DNA of 64,000 bases from Sphingobacteriaceae bacterium (GTDB taxonomy: Bacteria; Bacteroidota; Bacteroidia; UBA7662): assembly GCA_013824115.1 (NCBI GenBank), contig PNNG01000035.1, positions 32,527-96,526 on the forward strand, written 5' to 3'. The translations under genes were made by a program, and so were the position numbers. Positions 44,403 through 52,903 of this stretch are shown piece by piece; the first letter of the stretch is position 1, and the number at the start of each line of letters is the position of its first letter. The notes beneath the pieces were generated by a model. It was not told where the DNA came from. It did not search any database and saw only the letters and a program-made list of their open reading frames with translations.

Positions 44403-44754
44403 CGGCCGAAAGCAGCTCATTGGCTTCGGCGGGGTCCGACATTTTCACGCGGATCATCCAACCATTGCCATAAGGGTCGTTGTTTACATCTTCTGGCGTA
44501 TTGTCGAGGCCTTCATTTTTTTCAATGATTTCGCCCGACACCGGCATAAACAGATCGGAAACCGTTTTAACGGCCTCTACGGTACCAAAAACCTCGTCTT
44601 TCTTAACGTGCTGGCCTAGGGTTTCAATTTCCACAAATACAATATCTCCCAACTCGCCCTGGGCAAAATGGGTAATACCTACAGTGGCCACATCGCCTTC
44701 GATGCTGATCCATTCGTGTTCTTTGGTGTACTTGAGTTGGCTTGGAATGCTCAT
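44374..44754 (-). CDS. gcvH: Glycine cleavage system H protein
   Basis: 126 residues, full length. The lipoyl-accepting Lys63 lies in FGTVEAVKTVSDLF; upstream, GITHFAQGELGDIVFVE is the family signature. It shuttles the aminomethyl group between P, T and L proteins, none of which is encoded nearby. Its 3' end overlaps the VanZ gene. Confidence 0.96.
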   Translation of the reverse strand: MSIPSQLKYTKEHEWISIEGDVATVGITHFAQGELGDIVFVEIETLGQHVKKDEVFGTVEAVKTVSDLFMPVSGEIIEKNEGLDNTPEDVNNDPYGNGWMIRVKMSDPAEANELLSADAYKQHIGQ

Positions 44755-44770
44755 GCGTTTGAATTTTTGT

Positions 44771-44778
44771 CAAATTTA
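44771..44778 (-). promoter_or_regulatory. Candidate -7 element of gcvH
   Basis: Minus-strand TAAATTTG (TAnnTTTG) 16 bases before the gcvH start. No -33 box was found at the usual distance. Confidence 0.3.
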
Positions 44779-44801
44779 GCAATATGCCCGGCTATTTAGC
44801 C

Positions 44802-45869
44802 TCAGGCTTCGTTTTTAGCAGCAGCTAATTTTTGCAGGATGGTACCCGCCGTTTCGCGATAGCGCCCCTTGCGGAAAATATTTTGTTCGCCTTTTATAAG
44901 GCCTTTGCGTAGTTCTTTTTGCTGCTCCTCAGGCAAGGCCAAGATGTCGGCACAAGCCTCACTACAGCAGTGGTTGAATTTTTGAGCACAGGCATCGCAC
45001 TGTATGAACAGCAAATGACAGGCTTCATTGGCGCAATTCACATGTGTATCGGCTGGCTCGCCGCACTGGTGACATTGAGCTATGATTTCGTCGCTGATGC
45101 GCTCGCCTAACCGCTCATCGAACACAAAGTTCTTGCCCCTGAATTTATTGGGGAGTCCTTTGTATTTTACCTGCCTGGCATATTCAATGATGCCCCCGTG
45201 CAATTGGTTTACATCGGCAAAACCGAGGTGCTTAAAGTAGGCACTGGCTTTTTCGCAACGGATGCCCCCGGTGCAGTAAAGCAACAGTTTGGCGTCTTTT
45301 TTATCTTCCAACAAATCGGCTACCAAGGGAAGTTCTTCGCGGAAGGTGTCTACATCGGGACAAATGGCCCCTTCGAAATGCCCCACTTCGCTTTCGTAAT
45401 GGTTTCGCATATCCACCACAATGGTCTTGGGGTCGTTCAAAGCGGCATTAAATTCCTCGGCGGTGAGGTGGTTTCCAACGTTGGTTACATCAAACGCTCC
45501 ATCATCAAGCCCGTCGGCTACAATTTTGTCTTTCACCTTTACAGCCAGTTTGAAGAACGATTTGCCATCGTCTTCCACCGCTATTTTGAAAGGGACGTTG
45601 TTGAATTCGGGCCAGGCATACAGCTCGGTTTTGAACTGCTCAAAATGGTGCTCGGGAATGCTCATTTGGGCATTGATGCCTTCGCGGGCTACATACACCC
45701 TGCCATAGCACTGAAGCGCTTCCCACTGGGCGTATAGGCGGTCGCGCACCTCTTCGGGCTGTGGCAAAATGACGTAACGGTAAAACGAGAGGGTAACCCG
45801 GCGGAAATCCTCTACCATCAAGCGCTGCTTGAGCAAGCGGCGGTCGACACGATTGTGTAGTAAACTCAT
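44802..45869 (-). CDS. trhO: tRNA uridine(34) hydroxylase/rhodanese-related protein (TrhO, UPF0176)
   Basis: 355 residues. N-terminal UPF0176 domain ([39 protein letters not shown]), central rhodanese domain with the active-site loop [14 protein letters not shown], and a C-terminal Cys-rich part ([14 protein letters not shown], then [12 protein letters not shown]) that is usual in the family. TrhO makes 5-hydroxyuridine at the wobble position of tRNA. Behind a plausible promoter that lies at the end of the Kdo transferase gene. Confidence 0.92.
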   Translation of the reverse strand: MSLLHNRVDRRLLKQRLMVEDFRRVTLSFYRYVILPQPEEVRDRLYAQWEALQCYGRVYVAREGINAQMSIPEHHFEQFKTELYAWPEFNNVPFKIAVEDDGKSFFKLAVKVKDKIVADGLDDGAFDVTNVGNHLTAEEFNAALNDPKTIVVDMRNHYESEVGHFEGAICPDVDTFREELPLVADLLEDKKDAKLLLYCTGGIRCEKASAYFKHLGFADVNQLHGGIIEYARQVKYKGLPNKFRGKNFVFDERLGERISDEIIAQCHQCGEPADTHVNCANEACHLLFIQCDACAQKFNHCCSEACADILALPEEQQKELRKGLIKGEQNIFRKGRYRETAGTILQKLAAAKNEA

Positions 45870-45906
45870 AAAGCGTTGGTGTTAAGGCGCAAACTTAAAC
45901 CGGACA

Positions 45907-45937
45907 CAAAGGTATGAAATTAGCTTTCAGCCTGCAA
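45907..45937 (-). promoter_or_regulatory. Candidate promoter of trhO
   Basis: Minus strand: TTG (45935-45937), twenty bases, TACCTTTG (45907-45914). A second -7-like TAAGTTTG lies at 45890-45897. The -33 part is inside the 3' end of the upstream gene. Confidence 0.5.
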
Positions 45938-47174
45938 GCAAGCGGCTCATCTCCTGCGCAACGCTGCTGGTTGCGCCCGATTGGGTGGCAAACCACCGTG
46001 CGGCTTTGTTCTTTAATTGCTGCCGGGTGTTTGGGTCGAGCCATGCTTCCAAGGCCGAAAGCAGTTGCTCGGGCTGTTCTACTTGTTGGGCCAAGCCCTC
46101 CGATAAAAGCGACTGTGCTTCTAAAAATTTCTGATTTTTAGGGCCAAAGCAAATGGGAATGCCATAAACGGCAGCTTCGAGGGTGTTGTGGATGCCTTTG
46201 CCAAAACCGCCTCCCACGTATGCAAAATGGCCATATCGATAGGCTTTGCTCAATAGGCCCATGGTGTTGAGTATCATGACTTTGGCGTTTGCTGCTTCTT
46301 TTGCCTTCGCAGCGCTGTAAAGCACACTGCTTTTGCCAAAGCGGTCGAGCAATTCGGTGCTTCTTTTGGCATTCACCTCGTGAGGTGCAATGAGCAATTT
46401 CACTTCTGACAGAGATGGCGATTTTAAGGCTTTGTCAATTAAAATTTCGTCGGCCAGCCAGGTGGAACCCGCTACCAAAACCAAGCTGTTGCGGGTAAAT
46501 GCTTCGAGCATGGGATCCATCCACGTTTCTGCCGCCAGTTCGAGCACCCTATCGGCGCGGGTATCGCCACAAATGGTGGTGTTTTGGTATCCCAAGCCGC
46601 CTAACAGCGCTGCCGATTGGGCGTCTTGTACAAAAAAATGAGTGACACAATCGAGCATTTTGCCCCAAAACTTCCGGGTGAGCGGCTGAAAAAAAGGCTG
46701 ACTGGGCCTGAAGGGGGCCGAAACCAAAAGCAACGGAATATTTCTCGATTTCAAGCCTCGGAAATGATGGTACCAAAACTCGTATTTGATAAAAACGGCA
46801 ATCGATGGTTTGCAGGACTCCAGCCAAGTAGAAACTGCTTCGGGCCGGTCTTCTGGCAAATAGCAGATCAGGTCGGCACCAGCATAGTTCTTGCGCAGTT
46901 CGTAGCCCGATGGAGAAAAGAAAGTGAGTACGATAAAATCTTTGGGATAGTAGCGCTTGTGGTGCTCTATGAGTGGACGACCTTGCTCAAATTCACCTGC
47001 CGATGCAGTATGAAACCAAACTACCCGCCTGTCGGCAGGGATGGCGGCCACTGCAGCAGGCCAGGCTTTGCGCCCCGCTGCCCAGGCTTTGGCCCGTGGA
47101 TTGCCCCACCAGGCGGCCAAACGTACCAGCTGGCCATACAGAGCTATGCCAAGCGTGTACAAGCTTTCCATCAA
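45927..47174 (-). CDS. waaA: 3-deoxy-D-manno-octulosonic acid transferase
   Basis: 415 residues, GT30 family. N-terminal membrane-anchoring segment (MMESLYTLGIALYGQLVRLAAWW), then WFHTASAGEFEQGRPLIE with the acidic catalytic Glu, FFSPSGYELRKNY, and the C-terminal nucleotide-sugar half with AGSTWLADEILIDKAL and YVGGGFGKGIHNTLEAAVYG. It attaches Kdo to lipid IVA on the cytoplasmic face of the inner membrane. Its ATG overlaps the stop of the barrel gene by four bases. Confidence 0.93.
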   Translation of the reverse strand: MMESLYTLGIALYGQLVRLAAWWGNPRAKAWAAGRKAWPAAVAAIPADRRVVWFHTASAGEFEQGRPLIEHHKRYYPKDFIVLTFFSPSGYELRKNYAGADLICYLPEDRPEAVSTWLESCKPSIAVFIKYEFWYHHFRGLKSRNIPLLLVSAPFRPSQPFFQPLTRKFWGKMLDCVTHFFVQDAQSAALLGGLGYQNTTICGDTRADRVLELAAETWMDPMLEAFTRNSLVLVAGSTWLADEILIDKALKSPSLSEVKLLIAPHEVNAKRSTELLDRFGKSSVLYSAAKAKEAANAKVMILNTMGLLSKAYRYGHFAYVGGGFGKGIHNTLEAAVYGIPICFGPKNQKFLEAQSLLSEGLAQQVEQPEQLLSALEAWLDPNTRQQLKNKAARWFATQSGATSSVAQEMSRLLAG

Positions 47175-47920
47175 TAAAAGAGCATCGCTTTTTCGTCGCG
47201 TTTGTACAAAGGCAAAATCCAGCCAGCCTTGAGGCCCAACAACAAATCTTGCCGCTGACGGGTGTCGGGCATTTGGGTGTCGAAATTTACCGTACGCCTG
47301 TTTTGGGTGAGCCCATAATGAAAATCAACGCCTACATAAAAGTTGATCAAGCGGTTGTCGCTCAAGTGCTGGTAACCGATAAACGGATTAAAGCTCATGC
47401 CGTTGCTCAGCCGATCGTAGCCCATTTTGTATTCGGTAGATATTTGCGGGCTGTTGCCACGGGGTGTTTCTATCCAAATTTTGTGTTGCAGCAAACCGTA
47501 GCCCAATTGCACTAACAAACCACTGTTGGGGTTGGGACCTACCACCGGAATTACTTTTCCTACCCTACCGTACAGGGCCCATCCGAATTGTCGCAGGCGG
47601 TAATCCTCAAAAACGCCAGCTTCGGTAATGATATCGCCCGATGGGGTGCTGATGTTGCGCATGATATTGTCTTCGCGCACGGTGGCTCCAAAAACATGTC
47701 CGCCACTCACACTAAACTGCCAATTCGATTTGCTCTTCCAGGCGATGTCTAAACCAACGATGGCCCCCGGGCCAAAGCGGTCTTTCATATCGCCTCCCGG
47801 TAAATACATGCCAATGTTGGGTTTCACCAGCACCAGCGATAGTTCATCGCGTGCCGGATTTTGCTGCGCCCAGCTGCTGGCGGTGAGAAGCAAAAAGAAA
47901 AGGAGGTAGCGGTTTTTCAT
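47171..47920 (-). CDS. Outer-membrane protein of unknown function in the waaA operon
   Basis: 249 residues, signal peptide MKNRYLLFFLLLTASSWAQ. The mature part is strand-rich, with a glycine-rich start (KPNIGMYLPGGDMKDRFGPG) and C-terminal strands (LLLGLKAGWILPLYKRDEK), suggesting a barrel or a periplasmic lipid-linked protein. I do not recognise the family. Sits between a sensor kinase gene and waaA with a four-base overlap to the latter, so probably envelope-related. Confidence 0.75.
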   Translation of the reverse strand: MKNRYLLFFLLLTASSWAQQNPARDELSLVLVKPNIGMYLPGGDMKDRFGPGAIVGLDIAWKSKSNWQFSVSGGHVFGATVREDNIMRNISTPSGDIITEAGVFEDYRLRQFGWALYGRVGKVIPVVGPNPNSGLLVQLGYGLLQHKIWIETPRGNSPQISTEYKMGYDRLSNGMSFNPFIGYQHLSDNRLINFYVGVDFHYGLTQNRRTVNFDTQMPDTRQRQDLLLGLKAGWILPLYKRDEKAMLFY

Positions 47921-47932
47921 CCAAGGTCAAAA

Positions 47933-49114
47933 TTACGCATTGTTGTTGTCACCTGCCACGGGTAATTGAATGCGGAAGGTGGTGCCTTTGCCGGGCTCCG
48001 ACCATCGAACGAAAATTTTACCCCGGTGGTATTTTTCGACGATGCGTTTGGCAAGAGTGAGGCCCAATCCCCAGCCCCTTTTGCGTGTGGTTATGCCGGG
48101 CTTGAAGATGGCCTGGAACTGGTGGCTGGGTATGCCCTTGCCCGAATCGGTAAAATCGATGATGGCTTGTTTGCCTTGTTGGCTGATATTCACCTGAATG
48201 GTTCCACTGCCGCTCATGGCATCGAGGGCATTTTTGGTTAAGTTTTCAATGACCCAATCGAATAGTGGGGCATTTACCCGACAATAAACGGGCTTTTCGC
48301 CGGCTTCGATGCGGAATATCACTTTTTCGGAGGCCCGCTTGCGCATATAGCCCAACGCTTGCTGCATCACGTCGCGCACATCGGCTGGTTCCAAGACGGG
48401 TACCGAGCCAATCTTAGAAAAACGCTCGGTGATGGTTTGTAGTCGCTCTATGTCTTTGCCCACTTCTGCCGTCATTTCTGCATCCTCCTCGTTGTGGGCC
48501 ATGCTTTTCATGTACTCATGCCAAGCCAAAAGCGAGCTGATGGGCGTTCCCAATTGATGCGCTGTTTCTTTGGCCATGCCTACCCACAAAAAGTCCTGCT
48601 CGTACCGCCGACTCATGCTGAAAGCGATGTAACTCACCAATAAAAAAATGCTGATAACCCCTAGCTGGAAGTACGGATAATAGCGCAACTGATACAGCAA
48701 ATCGCTGTCTTTGTAAAAAATGTACTGCACAATGCCCGGCAAAGGCTCAATGCGGATGGGCTCGTGCTGCTGCCGCATCACTACCAATTGCCGGTTGAGG
48801 TAGCCGGGTTGATCGGCTTCTTCCGGGTCGATGTTGAGGTACGACAAAATGCCCAAGGTGTCGTCGGTGAGAATTACCGGAATATTGTCGTTTTCGCGGA
48901 GGATATCGAGCAGAAACTCTTGGTTGTCTTCCAAATCGGAACTGGCGCTGAGGTCACGCGTGGCTTTGGCCCACAACATCATCTTCTTCTTCTCTTGTAC
49001 TTCAATGTTGCGCACCACACGAGAGGTATAGTACAACGAAATGGCGCCTATCACCACCGCCACCAGCAGCAGGATGATTTTCCAATTGTTCTTCTTGTAA
49101 TAGATAGAAATCAT
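47933..49114 (-). CDS. Sensor histidine kinase (orphan)
   Basis: 393 residues. Two transmembrane helices (ILLLVAVVIGAISLYYTS near the N-terminus and FQLGVISIFLLVSYIAF) flank a ~120-residue periplasmic sensor. The HisKA-type dimerisation box contains MAKETAHQLGTPISSL with His186 as phosphorylation site, then ENLTKNALDAM (N-box) and KGIPSHQFQAIFKPG, GWGLGLTLAKRI (G-boxes). No HAMP domain and no response regulator in the window. Located in an envelope operon with AsmA, a barrel protein and Kdo transferase, so it may sense envelope state. Confidence 0.9.
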   Translation of the reverse strand: MISIYYKKNNWKIILLLVAVVIGAISLYYTSRVVRNIEVQEKKKMMLWAKATRDLSASSDLEDNQEFLLDILRENDNIPVILTDDTLGILSYLNIDPEEADQPGYLNRQLVVMRQQHEPIRIEPLPGIVQYIFYKDSDLLYQLRYYPYFQLGVISIFLLVSYIAFSMSRRYEQDFLWVGMAKETAHQLGTPISSLLAWHEYMKSMAHNEEDAEMTAEVGKDIERLQTITERFSKIGSVPVLEPADVRDVMQQALGYMRKRASEKVIFRIEAGEKPVYCRVNAPLFDWVIENLTKNALDAMSGSGTIQVNISQQGKQAIIDFTDSGKGIPSHQFQAIFKPGITTRKRGWGLGLTLAKRIVEKYHRGKIFVRWSEPGKGTTFRIQLPVAGDNNNA

Positions 49115-49123
49115 AGGCGCTGT

Positions 49124-51649
49124 TTAGCCGCCGCGGCGACTTTTAGGTTTGCGTAAATAAACGGGATCAAAATCTTTTTCCTTGGGTGCTTCCAAGGTAT
49201 CGGCTTCGGGAGCTATGGGCGCAATATCGTTGAGGCGGTCGTTTTGATAGGTCTTGCTCTTGGCAGTGCCGTCGAGCTCCTCCTGAACCAATCGGCCTAT
49301 GTCTTTGCGTACCTCCCGTGCTTGCTGCCTGAGCTGGTCGCGCACTTCAATTTTATCGTAGCGAATGGTAAAATCCGCCCCTTTCCCTTCCAAGAGCAGA
49401 TACAGTTTCACCCCGCCATCGGGCCGCACTTCTGCCAAATTGGGGTCAAAACTGATTTTTTTGCTGCGCTTTTGCCACAAATCGCTGAGCGAAACCTGGA
49501 TGTAGTATTTGTACTCATTGTCGAGCGTATGTTCTCCGGCAATGGCCAAACGGGTGGCGTTGGAGTTGATGTCCATTTCGGGTACATAAATCTTCCCATT
49601 GCGTATCTCAATGTGGTTGCGGAGGCGCTGGAATCGGAGGTTCTGCAGCTCTTTGGCATCTACAAAACGCGATAGGCTGTTCATGGGCTCAAAGTTCGTG
49701 AGTCCACCTTGCTCCAAATCGAGGTCGGCCAGCACTTCCATTTTTTGGGGTAGTAAATTGAAGTTTTTGTCGAAGTACAAAAGCAAGGTGGTACTGCTGT
49801 TCAATCGGCCACTGAGGTGCTTTTGGGTGAGAAAATCCTGGCCGAAATCGTTGAATTGCGCAAAAAGCTGTTGGATGTTGGTGTTCCTTCCCCGGAGCGA
49901 GCCTTGCAAACGGTAAAACTGTGGCAGCTCGTCCCACTGCAGTAAACCACTCAATTTACCACCGGCCAAATCTACCTCCTCTAACCTGATGCGCAAGTTT
50001 TGTGGATTGCCGCTCAGCTGGGTTTTGAGGTTGTTGAAGCGGTAATCGTACCAATAGAGACGGCCTACTTCCAAACCCAATTGCATGTTCACTGCCGGGA
50101 AAGGTACCGACTCGGCTTCCGCCTCCGTTGAGCTGGCCCAACGCCAGCGGTCGGCTTTGATGTTTCCGCTTACCGATAAAGTCCCTGCGCCTTTGGTGTA
50201 AAGCGCTGGATAGTTAGCGAGGTCGAGTGTGCCACTGAGCATTACCGTATCGAGTTGCAATTGGGTAATTTGCAAGCGCAGGTTGGGAAGTCCCTTTTCG
50301 TTGATTTGAGCCTTGGCCGAAAGCTGTTGCAGCTGGTAGTTGCCGTAGCGCATACTGGCGTTTTGGAGCTCGAGGCCGCCACCGAACAGCAAGCCCGACT
50401 TTTCATTGAGCTCCCAACGGAACTGCTGTTGTAGTTGTGCTTTGCCGCGGGCATTGCGTATGTCGTATTCGGCCAGCAGCTTGGCATAAGCCTCCAGTTC
50501 TAAGTGGCCGTTGACAGAACCGGTAATCAGATTGGCTTTGTTGAGGTAGCGTAGCTGGCCGGTAAGGCGATCGGTTTTGTTTTGAAGTTTCAGCTGTTCG
50601 AGGCGCAGGTCGAGGCCATTGGGCCGATCGAAACGGGCCTTCAGCTGGGTTTCGCCTTTGAATTGCAAATCGTAAGCTGCATACCGCAGTTGGGCCTCGG
50701 TGAGGCGGGCTTGCACATCGAGCTGTGGTTGGGCATTGCGGTATTGCCAGCGGCCACTCAGCTGTAGTTCACCGTCAACCGACAGTTCTTTGAAGAGGGC
50801 CAAATCGCCCCCATACAAATCGAGCAATTGGGAGGCACGGAATTTTTCGGCGGCAAATTGAAGGTCGGTTTCCAGAGGTTCGGCCCAGCGGTGATAACCA
50901 CTGAGGGTGATTTTTTCGCGGTTGAGACGCAGTTCGCTGTTCGGGAAGCGTACGGTTTGGGCATCCAAATCTACCTCCATGCTCAAATTCACCGAAAGCG
51001 GCTGGTCTTTTAAAAACTGCTTCCCATCGAGTTGTAAACTGCCTGCCTGGAGTGAGGCTTTGGCTTGCAGGCGAAATTGCCGATCGCTGAAGTTGCCTTT
51101 GAAATCGGCATCGCTCAAGCTGGCCGATAGCAATTGATTTTCGGATGCATTTCGGTAATTCAGCTGTACCCTTCGCAACACCAGCTTTTGGATGGCGAAA
51201 TTGGTAGCTCCTGTGGAGGTGCTGTCTTCCTTCCAAATGAGGTAATTGGGCTGGCCCGTTTCATCGAAACGCAGGTCGATTTGCGCATCGCTGATGGTAA
51301 GTTGTTGCAGTTGGTACTGGCCGCGGTAGATGTCACGCAGGCTGAAGGAAAGCGACAAACGGCCGGCCGACAACAAGGCATAATCGGCCGGCTGGTCTTT
51401 TTCGAGTGCGGCCACCGATAAGTTAGGAAAGCTGAGGGTAATACTCGGGAAATCTTCGAACCACGAAACATAGATGCTGCCGCCTACACTTACCGGACTT
51501 TTCAGTCGTTGGTTGAGGGCCACCACAATTTCCTGCTTGATTTCTTCTTCGTGGGTATAGATATAGGCTGCGCCACCCAGCAAAATGAGCAGGAGTGCGG
51601 CCAAAGAATAAAGCAACCAACGGAAAAAGTAGCGCAAGGGCTGGGTCAT
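49124..51649 (-). CDS. AsmA-like family protein
   Basis: 841 residues from ATG 51649 (MTQPLRYFFRWLLYSLAALLLILLGG). One N-terminal membrane anchor, then the AsmA/YhdP-like beta-groove: KQEIVVALNQRLKSPVSVGGSIYVSWFEDFPSITLSF, repeated strand patterns with LRGRNTNIQQLFAQF, and the terminal AsmA_2-like block with MDINSNATRLAIAGEHTLDN. Such proteins form bridges that move phospholipids to the outer membrane or control its assembly. First gene of the waaA operon, ten bases before the kinase gene. Confidence 0.88.
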   Translation of the reverse strand: MTQPLRYFFRWLLYSLAALLLILLGGAAYIYTHEEEIKQEIVVALNQRLKSPVSVGGSIYVSWFEDFPSITLSFPNLSVAALEKDQPADYALLSAGRLSLSFSLRDIYRGQYQLQQLTISDAQIDLRFDETGQPNYLIWKEDSTSTGATNFAIQKLVLRRVQLNYRNASENQLLSASLSDADFKGNFSDRQFRLQAKASLQAGSLQLDGKQFLKDQPLSVNLSMEVDLDAQTVRFPNSELRLNREKITLSGYHRWAEPLETDLQFAAEKFRASQLLDLYGGDLALFKELSVDGELQLSGRWQYRNAQPQLDVQARLTEAQLRYAAYDLQFKGETQLKARFDRPNGLDLRLEQLKLQNKTDRLTGQLRYLNKANLITGSVNGHLELEAYAKLLAEYDIRNARGKAQLQQQFRWELNEKSGLLFGGGLELQNASMRYGNYQLQQLSAKAQINEKGLPNLRLQITQLQLDTVMLSGTLDLANYPALYTKGAGTLSVSGNIKADRWRWASSTEAEAESVPFPAVNMQLGLEVGRLYWYDYRFNNLKTQLSGNPQNLRIRLEEVDLAGGKLSGLLQWDELPQFYRLQGSLRGRNTNIQQLFAQFNDFGQDFLTQKHLSGRLNSSTTLLLYFDKNFNLLPQKMEVLADLDLEQGGLTNFEPMNSLSRFVDAKELQNLRFQRLRNHIEIRNGKIYVPEMDINSNATRLAIAGEHTLDNEYKYYIQVSLSDLWQKRSKKISFDPNLAEVRPDGGVKLYLLLEGKGADFTIRYDKIEVRDQLRQQAREVRKDIGRLVQEELDGTAKSKTYQNDRLNDIAPIAPEADTLEAPKEKDFDPVYLRKPKSRRGG

Positions 51650-51746
51650 CAGGAAAGGATAACCCAAATATCGTGGCTAAATTGTTGGCTGTGTCTGCCT
51701 TTTGGCTGCAGCCCGTCATTTTTTTTGATTTTTTTTCTCCCTAGGG

Positions 51747-51776
51747 TTGGCACAAATATTTTCTCTTCTATATTTG
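51747..51776 (+). promoter_or_regulatory. Promoter of tRNA-Val
   Basis: TTG (51747-51749), 19 bases, TATATTTG (51769-51776), an exact TAnnTTTG element 11 bases before the mature tRNA 5' end. Spacing fits the Bacteroidetes consensus. Confidence 0.7.
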
Positions 51777-51787
51777 CAGTCCCATTA

Positions 51788-51862
51788 GGGCGCATAGCTC
51801 AGCTGGTTCAGAGCATCTGCCTTACAAGCAGAGGGTCCGCGGTTCGAATCCGTGTGCGCCCA
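51788..51862 (+). tRNA. tRNA-Val(TAC)
   Basis: 75 bases. Acceptor stem GGGCGCA pairs with TGCGCCC, discriminator A; D-arm AGCTCAGCTGGTTCAGAGC; anticodon stem CTGC/GCAG with loop CTTACAA, anticodon TAC (reads GTA and GTG-type Val codons); T-arm with GGTTCGAATCC. No encoded CCA end. It is directly followed by a terminator at 51872. Confidence 0.95.
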
Positions 51863-51986
51863 CACCCAAAACCCCTCGCGAAAGCGAGGGGTTTTTTGTT
51901 TTTCAGCAGTAGCCAAGCCTCAAGCTTGAGCTGCGGCTGAAAAACAAAAAACCCAGGCCGCGGCGAAGCGGCCGGTTTTGGGTGTG
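51861..51986. repeat. Large imperfect palindrome formed by the tRNA-Val 3' flank and an inverted copy
   Basis: The sequence from the tRNA end through its terminator (CACACCCAAAACC ... GGTTTTTTGTTTTTCAGC) recurs in inverted orientation to 51986. Centre of symmetry: the perfect twelve-base palindrome CTCAAGCTTGAG (51919-51930). Matching arm blocks are 13 and 18 bases, with two different GC-rich hairpins between. Confidence 0.8.
51872..51897 (+). terminator. Terminator of tRNA-Val
   Basis: Eight-base stem CCCCTCGC (51872-51879) and GCGAGGGG (51884-51891) with loop GAAA, followed by six T. It is the left terminator of the palindrome. Confidence 0.85.
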
Positions 51987-52037
51987 TTTTTAGATTAAGC
52001 ATCTATCGGATGCGCGACCCCAAGGGAGCGAATCCGT

Positions 52038-52300
52038 GCTGGCTTCGAGAGCCTCAGCCAGCGGTGAAAGGGAGCGAATCCGCAGCCAAGCCCCCAAGGC
52101 TTGAGCGAAGGCTGTAAATGCAAAAACCCGGGCCGTCGGGGGAGCGGCCAGTTTTGAGTGTGTTTTTAGATAGAGCTTCCCCGCTGGCTTCGAGAGCCTC
52201 AGCAAGCGGTGAAAGGGAGCGAATCCGTGCTGGCTTCGAGAGCCTCAGCCAGCGGTGAAAGGGAGCGAATCCGTGCTGGCTTCGAGAGCCTCAGCCAGCG
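52038..52300. repeat. 45-46 base repeat (four copies, three in tandem)
   Basis: Copies at 52038-52082, 52183-52227, 52229-52273 and a partial one at 52275-52300; the last three are spaced exactly 46 bases. Each has the inverted arms GCTGGCT and AGCCAGC and then GGGAGCGAATCC. Between the first and second copy lies a hairpin-unit copy. No spacers of CRISPR type. Confidence 0.85.
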
Positions 52301-52903
52301 ATAAACAACCAAACAATTCAGCTAAAAGACTTGCACATTTTTTAAATGCAAAAACCCGGGCCGCGGCTGAGCGGCCAGTTTTGGGTGTGTTTTAGATATC
52401 GCTTTGCTGGATGAGCGACTCCAAGGGAAGCGCTCATCGGCGCCAGCCAGGAACCAGTTTCTCATTTTGAGTTCCAAAGGCTTTTCGCCCATAAATCCTC
52501 GTGAAGGGGTTTGGGTGCTGTCGTGTTTTGGACCTTTGTTTCACAGTTTGCAAAGGGATAAAAGTTCAAAAGTGAAGAACTTCAACTCAATACATGGGTT
52601 GTAATGCACAGATTTTTATAAAACCAGCCCCTCAAACTTTATAAATGGATGGATTACTGGCCAAGCAGTTGTTAATTAGCGCCCATTTATTTGTGTTTAT
52701 GAACCATTAAGGGCCTGTGGGAGAACAGGATAAAAATATTTTAGCGAGTCATTTCCATTGTTAAGGGGTGTAGACGAGTCTTTTACAAAAAACCAGCATT
52801 TCAGATAAAAATACCCTGAATTAGGTATTGCTAGAGTTAACATCTTTTGTCAAATTGCCAAAGATTCAAGAATTCATTTCAGGGGTCAACCAAACAAATC
52901 ACT

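Larger units (their letters stand above)
51863..52903. other. Gene-free region with stacked palindromic and tandem repeats
   Basis: 1,041 bases between tRNA-Val and the giant subtilase gene. 51861-51994, 52084-52170 and 52345-52396 carry three copies of a hairpin-bearing unit (GGCCGC/GCGGCC stem between A-rich and T-rich flanks, ending in TTTTGGGTGTG or a variant). 52038-52300 holds the 45-46 base repeats. From 52440 to 52903 I see no repeats, gene, RNA or good promoter; TTTATTTG near 52690 is the only -7-like match. Confidence 0.7.

Noticed and set aside
52038..52300. CRISPR array
   Set aside because: Repeats are tandem with no variable spacers, carry hairpins, and no cas gene is present.
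52404..52604. 66-residue plus-strand frame before the giant subtilase
   Set aside because: No signal peptide, domain or start context; sequence continues the repeat-derived region.
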